Source: Hyalangium versicolor
GTDB lineage: Bacteria > Myxococcota > Myxococcia > Myxococcales > Myxococcaceae
NCBI RefSeq assembly: GCF_020103695.1
Contig: NZ_JAHXBF010000042.1
Coordinates: forward strand, 1-64,000
Reading direction: 5' to 3'
DNA: 64,000 nt
In this document: piece by piece, positions 57,424 through 64,000 of the stretch
Layout: each line of letters starts with the position of its first letter
Numbering within the stretch: the first letter of the stretch is position 1
Notes under the pieces: model-generated
Seen by the model: the letters and a program-made list of their open reading frames with translations, nothing else
Database searches by the model: none
What the model was told of the DNA's origin: nothing
Translations under genes and position numbers: made by a program

Positions 57424-58053
57424 ATGACCGCCATGATGACCTATGAGTTCAATGCGGAGCAGACGATGCCAGTGCTTGCGCGCCTGGGCCTGCAAGAGCG
57501 GCTGTTGCGGACGGCCCCCACGGACACGGTGCGCGGGCTGTTCTTCAACGGTGTGCTGGAGATGGTGCGCACCGCGGCGGACGAGGAGGCCGTGCGGCGC
57601 TGCCGGCTGATGCTCAACCAAGCCCGCTTCTTCGACTTCTTCAGCTACTCGACCTTCGACTTCCTCCGGCTGACCTTCGCCGCGGCGCAGTACCTGAGCA
57701 TCCGGCAGGAGGGCTTCGACGCGGCGCTCACCCAGTTGGGGGAGCGCGGGATGAAGGACTTCCTGAACTCCATGGCGGGCAAGACGTTCCTCAGCTTCTC
57801 GGGCATGGACGCGCGGCGCATGGTGACGAACCTGCCCGTGCTCTTCCGCACCGCGGTGAGCTACGGGGAGCGCTCCGTCAAGTGGCTGGGGCCTCAGCGC
57901 TGCCAGCTCACCATGCACGGAGACTTCATGCCGCCGGCGTACCACGAGGGCGCGATCCGGGCGGCCGTGGAGCACCTCCACCCCCACTCCGTCACCGTCC
58001 AGAGCATGCCGCTCGACCTCCTGGACAGCCAGTACCTCATCTCCTGGAGGTAG
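57424..58053 (+). CDS. DUF2378 / TIGR02265 family protein
   Basis: A 209-residue protein of the myxobacterial paralogous family DUF2378. Recognisable parts: an N-terminal helix ending in GLFFNGVLEMV, a YSTFDFLRLTFAAAQYL stretch and the C-terminal AYHEGAIRAAVEHLHPHSVTV. The family has no proven role but recurs in signalling and motility gene neighbourhoods of myxobacteria (general knowledge, not seen here). AAGGA lies 9 bases before this ATG; an ATG at 57415 directly abuts it and is less likely. A strong sigma-54 promoter stands in front. No signal peptide or membrane helix. Confidence 0.82.
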   Translation: MTAMMTYEFNAEQTMPVLARLGLQERLLRTAPTDTVRGLFFNGVLEMVRTAADEEAVRRCRLMLNQARFFDFFSYSTFDFLRLTFAAAQYLSIRQEGFDAALTQLGERGMKDFLNSMAGKTFLSFSGMDARRMVTNLPVLFRTAVSYGERSVKWLGPQRCQLTMHGDFMPPAYHEGAIRAAVEHLHPHSVTVQSMPLDLLDSQYLISWR

Positions 58054-58296
58054 GGTTCAGAGGAGCACCGCCCATCGCCCGCTGAGCGTCGCAGGCTACG
58101 ACACCCTTGGGGTGCTCCCTGTTGCAGAACGCCACAGTCCATACAGGCCCCCGGCCATCCCCTCGGAAACACACGGTTTTCCTGGCTCCGGCGCCTGTCG
58201 CAAAAAGTCTCGCTGCCCACCCACGGAACCCAGACAGCCAGGGACACGCTGATCGCAACTCCAATCAATTCCAGGGTTTGGAAAGTTTGAACGGTT

Positions 58297-58312
58297 CGGC
58301 ATCCAACTTGCC
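58297..58312 (+). promoter_or_regulatory. Candidate -24/-12 promoter before the CheY-like gene
   Basis: CGGCATCCAACTTGCC keeps GG-N10-GC and a perfect TTGC -12 element; the first -24 base is C rather than T. The predicted start is near 58323, 33 bases before the ATG, leaving room for the AGGGGAGAG ribosome site. It would drive the operon of receiver, hybrid kinase and GGDEF protein. The 302-base gap before it contains no gene. Confidence 0.45.
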
Positions 58313-58355
58313 TTGAGCAGAGGTTTTCCACCCGCCAAGGGGAGAGAGACGGGTC

Positions 58356-58733
58356 ATGGCGATTCGCAAGGTGCTGCTCGTAGATGACGAGGACGACATT
58401 CGCACCATTGGCCAGCTCAGCCTGAGCCGTGTGGGCGGATGGCAGACGGTGCTCGCCTCGTCTGGAGTCGAAGCGGTCACGAAGGCCGCCTCGGAGAAAC
58501 CGGACCTCATCCTGCTGGACGTGCAGATGCCAGGGTTGGACGGGCCCACCACGTTCGGCCGACTGCGCGCGCAGGAGGCCACCGCTACGCTGCCCATCAT
58601 CTTCATGACGGCGAAGATCCAGAAACAGGAGGTGGCGCGTTACCTGGAGCTGGGAGCCGTTGGCGTCATTGGCAAGCCGTTCGATCCGCTGACGCTGCCC
58701 GCGGAGATCAAGCGACTGCTGCCCCAATCCTGA
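58356..58733 (+). CDS. Stand-alone CheY-like response regulator
   Basis: A 125-residue single receiver domain: acidic pair LLVDDEDD (D11/D12), phospho-acceptor in LILLDVQMPGLDG (D56), threonine in FMTAK and conserved lysine in IGKPFDP. There is no output domain, so it must act by binding a partner or as a phosphate carrier. It leads an operon: the hybrid kinase at 58740 starts 6 bases after its stop and the GGDEF protein overlaps that kinase. AGGGGAGAG is the ribosome site. Confidence 0.95.
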   Translation: MAIRKVLLVDDEDDIRTIGQLSLSRVGGWQTVLASSGVEAVTKAASEKPDLILLDVQMPGLDGPTTFGRLRAQEATATLPIIFMTAKIQKQEVARYLELGAVGVIGKPFDPLTLPAEIKRLLPQS

Positions 58734-58739
58734 AAAACC

Positions 58740-61544
58740 ATGGCCATGCCGACACCAGCTCGCGACGCTGCGCTGTCGAGGCTGCCCGTGGCGCTCGCCA
58801 TGGGGGCATTGGTGTTGCTGTGTGTCCTGTTCATCCTGGGCCGCCCGTGGAGGACAGCCGAGCATGAGCATTACCGGGCCTCGCTGAGGGAGGTCCGATC
58901 GGACAGCGTCCAGATCGCTCAGTCCATCCTTCGCGAGCGCATGGGATTGGAGGGCATTCCCAGCTCCTGGCCGAATCAGTTCGCCTCGCTGCGCGAGAAG
59001 GCGGGAGCGCTCAAGAACTCCCCGAGATTCCTGCTGGCGGAGGAGCGGCAGGAGTTGGAGCGGTCGGTCACGCTCTACCTGAGCTCGGTGGATGAGTGCG
59101 AAAAGCTGCTGGCGCACATCCAGGAAGAGGACGCACGCGCGTTCGAGTTGCGCAACCGCCTCACGCGGCAGGTTTTCTTCCTGGCCGGGAGGCTGGGTCC
59201 CCAGGCCTCGGACACCCTGGCGGAGCTGCTCCTCGCCGCACGGGCGGATGAGGGCTTCCACGCGGCGCCGGTCTCGGAGCTCGAGGAGCAGTTGGAAGCC
59301 CTGGCGTCGGTGCCCCGCCCCCCGGAGCTGGAGGGCTCACTCCAAGAGTTGCAGGCGGAGGCCCGGGAGATGACAGCCCACCAGCGAGAGGCGAACTCGG
59401 CCTTGCGCACGCTGCTGGCGCAGCCCGCCAACGACACGACCGGGCTCCTCATCGCCCGCTACCAGCAGTTCTATGATGCGGCCAGCCAACGTGCCACCCG
59501 CGCCCATCTGCTCCTCTTCAGCGTGTCGCTGGTGCTCGGCGGCTTCGTGACGTTCGTCCTCGTGCGGCTGGGCAAGACGGGGCGGATGCTGGACACACTC
59601 AACCAGAGGTTGGAGCAGCGGGTGGACGAGAGGACCGCGGCGCTCTCGGTCGCAAACCAGGAGCTGCGAGCCAGCGCGGCCCGCAAGGCCGCCATCCTCG
59701 AGGGCTCGCTGGACTGCATCATCACCCTGGACGAGACGGGGCACATCCTCGAGTTCAACCCCGCCGCGGAGCTCACCTTCCGCCTGCCGGGGGCCACCGC
59801 CGTGGGGCGGGACTTCCAGCGACTGGCGCTCCCCGCCACCCTGCCGGAGGGCTCTCGCGAGATGGTGGCGCGCGCGCTGCGAGCCGACGCCGAGCCCGGC
59901 CGGGCCCTGCGTCTGGAGATGGGGCTCATGCGCGCCGATGGCAGCCTCTTCCCCGCGGAGCTCACCATCTTCCGGGTGCGCGGGGACGGAGCGCCGCGCT
60001 TCAGCATCTACCTGCGCGACATCTCCGAGCGGAAGGAGGTGGAGCGGATGAAGAACGAGTTCATCTCCACCGTGAGCCACGAGCTGCGCACCCCGCTCAC
60101 CTCCATCCGCGGCTCGCTGGGGCTGTTGGAGAACGGCATCATGGGCACGCTGCCGCCCCAGGCCGAGGACATGGTGCGCATCGCCCGCACCAACACCGAG
60201 CGCCTCATCCGCCTCATCAACGACATCCTCGACCTGGAGAAGATCGAGTCCGGAAAGCTGGAGCTGAAGTGGCAGGCGCTGGAGCCCTCGGAGCTCATCG
60301 ACGCGACGTTCAGCGGGCTTCGAGGGATGGCGGACACGGCGCAGGTGACACTGCGCTCCTCCACGGTGGGAGCGGGGCTGGTGCGTGGCGACCGGGATCG
60401 GCTCATCCAGGTGCTCACCAATCTGGTCTCCAACGCCATCAAGTTCTCTCCCCCCAGGGGCGTGGTCAAGGTGAGCGCCACGCGGGATGCGCGGGGTGCC
60501 GTGCGCTTCTCCATCGTCGATCGCGGGCCGGGCATCTCGACGGAGCAGCTCGGGCGGCTGTTCGGCAAGTTCCAACAGCTGGATGGCTCGGACACGCGCT
60601 CCAAGGGCGGCACCGGCCTGGGGCTGGCCATCTCCCAGTCCATCATCGAGCAGCATGGCGGCCACATCGAGGTGAACAGCGTCCCAGGAGAGGGCGCCAC
60701 CTTCACCTTCACCGTCTCCTCGGTGAGCATGGAATCCGCGTCGGTGCCGGCGGTGAGGGATGACTCGCGCCACAGCATCCTCATGGTCACCGCCGACGAG
60801 TCCCTGTACGCGCTGCTGCGGGGCCTGCTGAAGCTCGAGGGGTACCGCGTGCTGCGCACCACCTCGCTGCAGGAGGCGTCTCGGATGATCGAGGCCGGCG
60901 CGCCGGACGCGCTGATGCTGGACACGGAGCTGTCGGACGGCAACGGGATGGAGCTGGTGCGGCAGCTGCGCGAGGCTCCGGCCACCCACACCCTCCCCAT
61001 CCTCGTGGTGTCCTCGCACCTGCCCGAGAGCGAGGGCGTGGTGGCGCCCCTGGCCATCAACTGGCTGGTGAAGCCCTTCGACGAGACGCGCTTCCTCAAC
61101 ACGCTGCGCTCCGTCCTCCGGCCGCCGGGCAAGGCCCGCGTGCTGGTGGTGGATGATGACGTGTCCCTGCGGCACATCCTCGGCACGCTCCTGGAGCGCA
61201 TGGGGGCGCAGTTCTACGAGGCCGCGGACGGAGACAGCGCGGTGGAGCTCGCGCGAGAGAAGCCGCCGGACCTCATCATCCTGGACGTGAACCTGCCGCG
61301 CATGGATGGCTTCGAGGTGGTGGATCTGCTGCGCCAGGGTAAGAGCCGCACCACCCCGCTCATCGTCTTCACCGGCCGCGAGCTCTCCGCGGACGAGCAA
61401 CGCCAGCTCACGCTCGGCACCACCTGTATCCTCCACAAGGCGCGCTCATCCGAGGGGGAGATGGCGCACCTGGTCAAGGAGTTCCTCAATGGCCTGCTGA
61501 GCCCCGGCAGCAGGCCCGTGCCAGAAAAGGTCGCCTCGCCATGA
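58740..61544 (+). CDS. Hybrid histidine kinase: helical sensor-PAS-HisKA-HATPase-REC-REC
   Basis: A 934-residue protein. TM1 lies at about 15-35. An extracytoplasmic all-helical sensor (about 40-255, rich in Leu/Ala/Glu, with ELLLAARADEG and EEQLEALASV) is followed by TM2 at about 258-278, a coil and PAS at about 315-435. HisKA has H447 (STVSHELRTPLTS) and HATPase_c has GTGLGLAI. Receivers carry D728 (MLDTELSDG) and D849 (ILDVNLPRMDG). Its kinase core is the close paralogue of the 50106 kinase and includes an 81-base identical stretch. Only the N-terminal sensor differs fully. It sits between a CheY-like gene and the GGDEF protein in one operon. Confidence 0.92.
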   Translation: MAMPTPARDAALSRLPVALAMGALVLLCVLFILGRPWRTAEHEHYRASLREVRSDSVQIAQSILRERMGLEGIPSSWPNQFASLREKAGALKNSPRFLLAEERQELERSVTLYLSSVDECEKLLAHIQEEDARAFELRNRLTRQVFFLAGRLGPQASDTLAELLLAARADEGFHAAPVSELEEQLEALASVPRPPELEGSLQELQAEAREMTAHQREANSALRTLLAQPANDTTGLLIARYQQFYDAASQRATRAHLLLFSVSLVLGGFVTFVLVRLGKTGRMLDTLNQRLEQRVDERTAALSVANQELRASAARKAAILEGSLDCIITLDETGHILEFNPAAELTFRLPGATAVGRDFQRLALPATLPEGSREMVARALRADAEPGRALRLEMGLMRADGSLFPAELTIFRVRGDGAPRFSIYLRDISERKEVERMKNEFISTVSHELRTPLTSIRGSLGLLENGIMGTLPPQAEDMVRIARTNTERLIRLINDILDLEKIESGKLELKWQALEPSELIDATFSGLRGMADTAQVTLRSSTVGAGLVRGDRDRLIQVLTNLVSNAIKFSPPRGVVKVSATRDARGAVRFSIVDRGPGISTEQLGRLFGKFQQLDGSDTRSKGGTGLGLAISQSIIEQHGGHIEVNSVPGEGATFTFTVSSVSMESASVPAVRDDSRHSILMVTADESLYALLRGLLKLEGYRVLRTTSLQEASRMIEAGAPDALMLDTELSDGNGMELVRQLREAPATHTLPILVVSSHLPESEGVVAPLAINWLVKPFDETRFLNTLRSVLRPPGKARVLVVDDDVSLRHILGTLLERMGAQFYEAADGDSAVELAREKPPDLIILDVNLPRMDGFEVVDLLRQGKSRTTPLIVFTGRELSADEQRQLTLGTTCILHKARSSEGEMAHLVKEFLNGLLSPGSRPVPEKVASP
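60186..60266 (+). repeat. 81-bp stretch identical to 50949-51029 (copy B)
   Basis: This is the second copy of the exact 81-base block described at 50949, in the same frame and position of the paralogous kinase, 9.2 kb away and in direct orientation. Direct repeats of this size could also serve for homologous recombination that would delete the genes between them. Confidence 0.9.
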
Positions 61545-63532
61545 TGAGAACCCGCACGTTGCTCTTCCTGGAAGACGACGAGGATCTGCAGTCGCTCGTC
61601 ACCACATACCTGCGAGACTCGGGCTACCAGGTGCAGTCGGCCCGGGATGCCGAGGAAGCCCGGGCCATTCTCGCGCGCACGCAGGTGGATGCCGCCATCG
61701 TGGACGGCCAGCTGCCGGGCATGACGGGGGCCGGCTACATCGAGGAGGTCCGCCAGACCCGGCCCGACCTGCCCATCCTCTTCGCCTCGGCCTTCTGGAG
61801 GGATCTCAAGAGCCATGAGCTGCTCACCAAGCAGCTGCGCGTGGCGCGCATCCTCCACAAGCCGTACACGCCCCAGGAGCTGCTCGTCTGGGTGGAGCAG
61901 GTGCTGAGCCCGAAGGCGAAGAAGACGCCCGAGCCGGTGGAGGCCGATGACATCGCCGCGGCCATCGCCGCGCTGAGCGCCGAGTACGGCACGCGGCTCC
62001 CGGAGAAGTACCAGGAGCTGGCGGCCGCGGTGCAGCAGGCCCAGCGGGGGGGGCGCGAAGAGCTGGAGGAGGCCCTCAAGCTGGCCCACAAGCTCCACGG
62101 AACGGCGGGCTCCTATGGCTTCGTGCAGGTGAGCGCGGCGGCCGGGCAGGTGGAGAAGCGGCTGCGCCAGCGGCGGGACGAGGGCGGAGGCTGGGACGGC
62201 GTGTCCCTGGCCCTCCAGGACGTGCAGGTCGCCTCCGCCGTGCACGCCCACCCCAACGAGACGGCGCCCCACACCGCGCTCGGCACGGTGCTGGTGGTGG
62301 ATGACGATCCGAGCTGGCTCGCGGCGGTGGAGCGGATGGGCCACGAGCGGCTGGTGCGCGTGCTGACGGCGCGCACCGCCGAGGAGGCAGCGGCCGTGGC
62401 GAACCAGCACTGGCTGGATGGGGTGCTGCTGCACGTCCACCTGGGAAAGCCTCAGGGGGGCTTCGAGGTTGCCGCGCAGCTGCGCGGCATGAGCGGGGCC
62501 GAGGCGCTGCCGCTCACCTTCTTCTCCGCGGATGGAGCGCTGGAGCACCGCGTCTCGGCGGCGCATGCGGGCGCCTCGCTGTACCTCTCCCGGCCCTTCA
62601 CCGCGCTGGACTTCATGGGCGCCGTGGAGCGGATGGTGGCCGCCCGCCGCCCCGAGCGCGCTCGAGTGCTGGCGCTGGATGATGATCCGTTGGCGCTGCG
62701 CGCCCTCACTCGCACCCTGGCCAGCGAGCACATCGAGGTGCTGAGCCTGTCGGATCCCTACCGCCTGCTCGAGGCGCTCACCGAGCACCGCCCGGATCTG
62801 CTGTTGATGGACGTGGAGATGCCCGGGCTGAGCGGCCTGGATCTGTGCCGCATCGTCCGCTCCACGCCCGCCTGGCAGGAGCTGCCCATCCTGCTGAACA
62901 CCGGACTGATCCAGGACGAGTTCCGGATCGCCGCCTTCCGGGCCGGAGCGGACGACTACCTCTCCAAGCCGGTGCTGCGCGAGGAGTTGCTGGCCCGGGT
63001 GCAGGCGCGGCTGGAACGAGGGCGACTGGCGCGCGAGCGCGCGGAGCGGGATGCGCTTACCGGGTTGATGTTGCGCCGCCCCTTCCTGGAGCACGTGCAC
63101 GCGCGGCTGGCCGAGGCCCAGCGCTGGCGCCGCTCCCTGGCGCTGTGCTTGCTGGACGTGGACCACTTCAAGAAGATCAATGACACCTACGGCCACCTGG
63201 CCGGAGATCGCGTCCTGATGACGCTGGGGCGGCTGCTGCTCACGCGCTTCCGCAAGGAGGACGTGCGCGGCCGCTGGGGAGGCGAGGAGTTCATGCTGGC
63301 CCTCATGGGCGAGTCCGCGCAGCACGCCCGGGAGATCCTCGCGCGCACCGCGGCGGAGCTGGCCCAGCACACCTTCGAGGGCGACAAGGGCGAACGCTTC
63401 CAGGTGACGTTCAGCGCGGGTGTGGCCGTGACGCCGAACGACGGCCTCCAGTTGGACGAACTGGTCCGCCGGGCCGACGAACGGCTCTACCGGGCCAAGA
63501 CTCGCGGCCGCAACCGCATCGAGATCGACTGA
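61541..63532 (+). CDS. REC-HPt-REC*-REC-GGDEF signalling protein (predicted diguanylate cyclase)
   Basis: A 663-residue soluble protein. REC1 has D55 (IVDGQLPGMTG). An HPt-like helical domain at about 130-230 has H183 (LAHKLHGTAGSYGF). The second receiver at about 248-365 has His298 where the phospho-Asp belongs (LLHVHLGKPQGG). The third receiver has D424 (LLMDVEMPGLSG). GGDEF at about 500-660 carries the intact active loop GGEEF (580-584), preceded by an RxxD inhibitory site (RKED, 571-574). It should make c-di-GMP under phosphorelay control. The start overlaps the kinase stop (ATGA). Confidence 0.95.
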   Translation: MMRTRTLLFLEDDEDLQSLVTTYLRDSGYQVQSARDAEEARAILARTQVDAAIVDGQLPGMTGAGYIEEVRQTRPDLPILFASAFWRDLKSHELLTKQLRVARILHKPYTPQELLVWVEQVLSPKAKKTPEPVEADDIAAAIAALSAEYGTRLPEKYQELAAAVQQAQRGGREELEEALKLAHKLHGTAGSYGFVQVSAAAGQVEKRLRQRRDEGGGWDGVSLALQDVQVASAVHAHPNETAPHTALGTVLVVDDDPSWLAAVERMGHERLVRVLTARTAEEAAAVANQHWLDGVLLHVHLGKPQGGFEVAAQLRGMSGAEALPLTFFSADGALEHRVSAAHAGASLYLSRPFTALDFMGAVERMVAARRPERARVLALDDDPLALRALTRTLASEHIEVLSLSDPYRLLEALTEHRPDLLLMDVEMPGLSGLDLCRIVRSTPAWQELPILLNTGLIQDEFRIAAFRAGADDYLSKPVLREELLARVQARLERGRLARERAERDALTGLMLRRPFLEHVHARLAEAQRWRRSLALCLLDVDHFKKINDTYGHLAGDRVLMTLGRLLLTRFRKEDVRGRWGGEEFMLALMGESAQHAREILARTAAELAQHTFEGDKGERFQVTFSAGVAVTPNDGLQLDELVRRADERLYRAKTRGRNRIEID

Positions 63533-63704
63533 AAAAACGGGAAGGTTGGGGCGCGCAGACAGGCTGTAGCAGAGCACCTCAGGCGGATGCGAAATGCATC
63601 AGATCCAGCCCTCAGGCTCCAGATTCCAAGGGGTTGGCGGCACGCAAGAGGCGGCACTGAAGTTGCTCAAGGAGGGAGGGAGCCCGACACGAGGAGCCGC
63701 CGCA

Positions 63705-64000
63705 ATGACCTCTCCCCAAATGGTTGCAGTCGACGAAGTGCAGGTGAACGCCGGGATGCAAGGCGACTTCGCTCTGCACCGGGACGAGTTCTCACTGGGA
63801 ATGACCCCCAGCGGCCTGCGGCAGGCGCGGGCGGCGATGGGGGGCCGGGCCGACGGGCTGATCACCCTGCTGCAGATGCCCGTGATGGATGGCTTCCACT
63901 TCCTCTCGTACCTGATGGATTGCCGCTTCGATCTGCCGATCGTCCTGCGCAATGCCCCGAGCTCCCGCAGTGCCCAGCACTACCTGCTCACCCCGAACCC
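63705..64000 (+). CDS. Partial CDS, response-regulator-like, runs off window end
   Basis: An ATG with GAGGAG 8 bases upstream opens a frame with no stop before the window ends (98 codons seen). The product carries GLRQARAAMGGRADGLITLL then QMPVMDGFHFLSYLMD, which follows the receiver-domain pattern (acceptor strand and QMPxMDG turn), then FDLPIVLRNAPSS. A Leu occupies the usual acceptor Asp position (ITLLQMPVMDG), so the receiver may be degenerate. The N-terminal acidic pocket is also unclear. It lies 172 bases after the GGDEF protein. Confidence 0.6.
   Translation, partial: MTSPQMVAVDEVQVNAGMQGDFALHRDEFSLGMTPSGLRQARAAMGGRADGLITLLQMPVMDGFHFLSYLMDCRFDLPIVLRNAPSSRSAQHYLLTPN

Noticed and set aside
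59337..61436. 699-codon minus-strand frame opposite the hybrid kinase
   Set aside because: His/Gln/Arg-rich translation with no domain; the + strand has all kinase motifs.
61214..63577. 787-codon minus-strand frame opposite the GGDEF protein
   Set aside because: It is a GC-skew shadow: the + strand frame carries the complete receiver, HPt and GGDEF motifs.
63599..63952. 117-codon minus-strand frame at the right edge
   Set aside because: Arg/Ser-rich with no domain; the + strand frame from 63705 has a ribosome site and receiver-like text.

Overview
This is chromosomal DNA from a GC-rich, predator-type delta-proteobacterium. It is most consistent with a myxobacterium of the Cystobacterineae (Archangium, Cystobacter, Stigmatella, Myxococcus group). 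The pointers are strong G/C third-position bias, very many hybrid histidine kinases and sigma-54 activators, and two families known essentially from myxobacteria: a DUF2381/TIGR02268 protein beside a Ser/Thr kinase, and a DUF2378/TIGR02265 protein. No rRNA, tRNA, complete insertion sequence, CRISPR array or prophage was seen.

Layout. 0-9 kb: a GlsB-type membrane protein, radA, a three-gene TadE/TadG-like unit with overlapping stops and starts, and a large protein of unknown function with a hydrophobic Gly/Ala-rich C-terminus. 9-20 kb: a TetR regulator with a perfect operator palindrome and an SDR-like oxidoreductase; three monovalent cation/proton antiporters with a histidine kinase; a chemoreceptor. 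20-27 kb: a NUDIX hydrolase, an NtrC-type activator followed by a textbook sigma-54 promoter and a secreted coiled-coil protein, a lipoprotein, an outer-membrane beta-barrel candidate, a Clp-N/HEAT-like protein and a GFA-family protein. 27.5-33.7 kb: a tightly packed cassette of triple-receiver hybrid kinase, CheR, CheB and receiver-kinase. 33.7-36.2 kb: two divergent SET-domain genes, one fused to an ATP-grasp ligase, then a 40-bp tandem repeat array. 36-39 kb: DUF2381 protein plus transmembrane Ser/Thr kinase. 39.8-42 kb: Ada-AraC-AlkA fusion and ogt (alkylation repair). 42-46.6 kb: proA, rsfS, rlmH (apparent CUG start), an RtcB homologue and a lipoprotein-like protein. 47-64 kb: a dienelactone hydrolase, then a signalling island with a sigma-54 activator, four large hybrid kinases, a CheY-like regulator, a REC-HPt-REC-REC-GGDEF protein and a regulator fragment at the window edge.

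How it fits together. The last 15 kb looks like an expanded phosphorelay module. It has kinases with their own receivers and an HPt domain, a free receiver, and a diguanylate cyclase output that could turn phosphorylation into c-di-GMP. At least three candidate -24/-12 promoters lie in front of genes in the second half, and one lies directly after the NtrC-type gene at 21.2 kb, so sigma-54 control is a recurring theme. The least conventional system is the pair of SET-domain genes at 33.7-35.7 kb, where a predicted lysine methyltransferase fold is fused to a D-Ala-D-Ala-ligase-like ATP-grasp enzyme. Gene calls rest on reading frames, motifs and Shine-Dalgarno spacing seen in the sequence; family names come from recognition and no database search was run.
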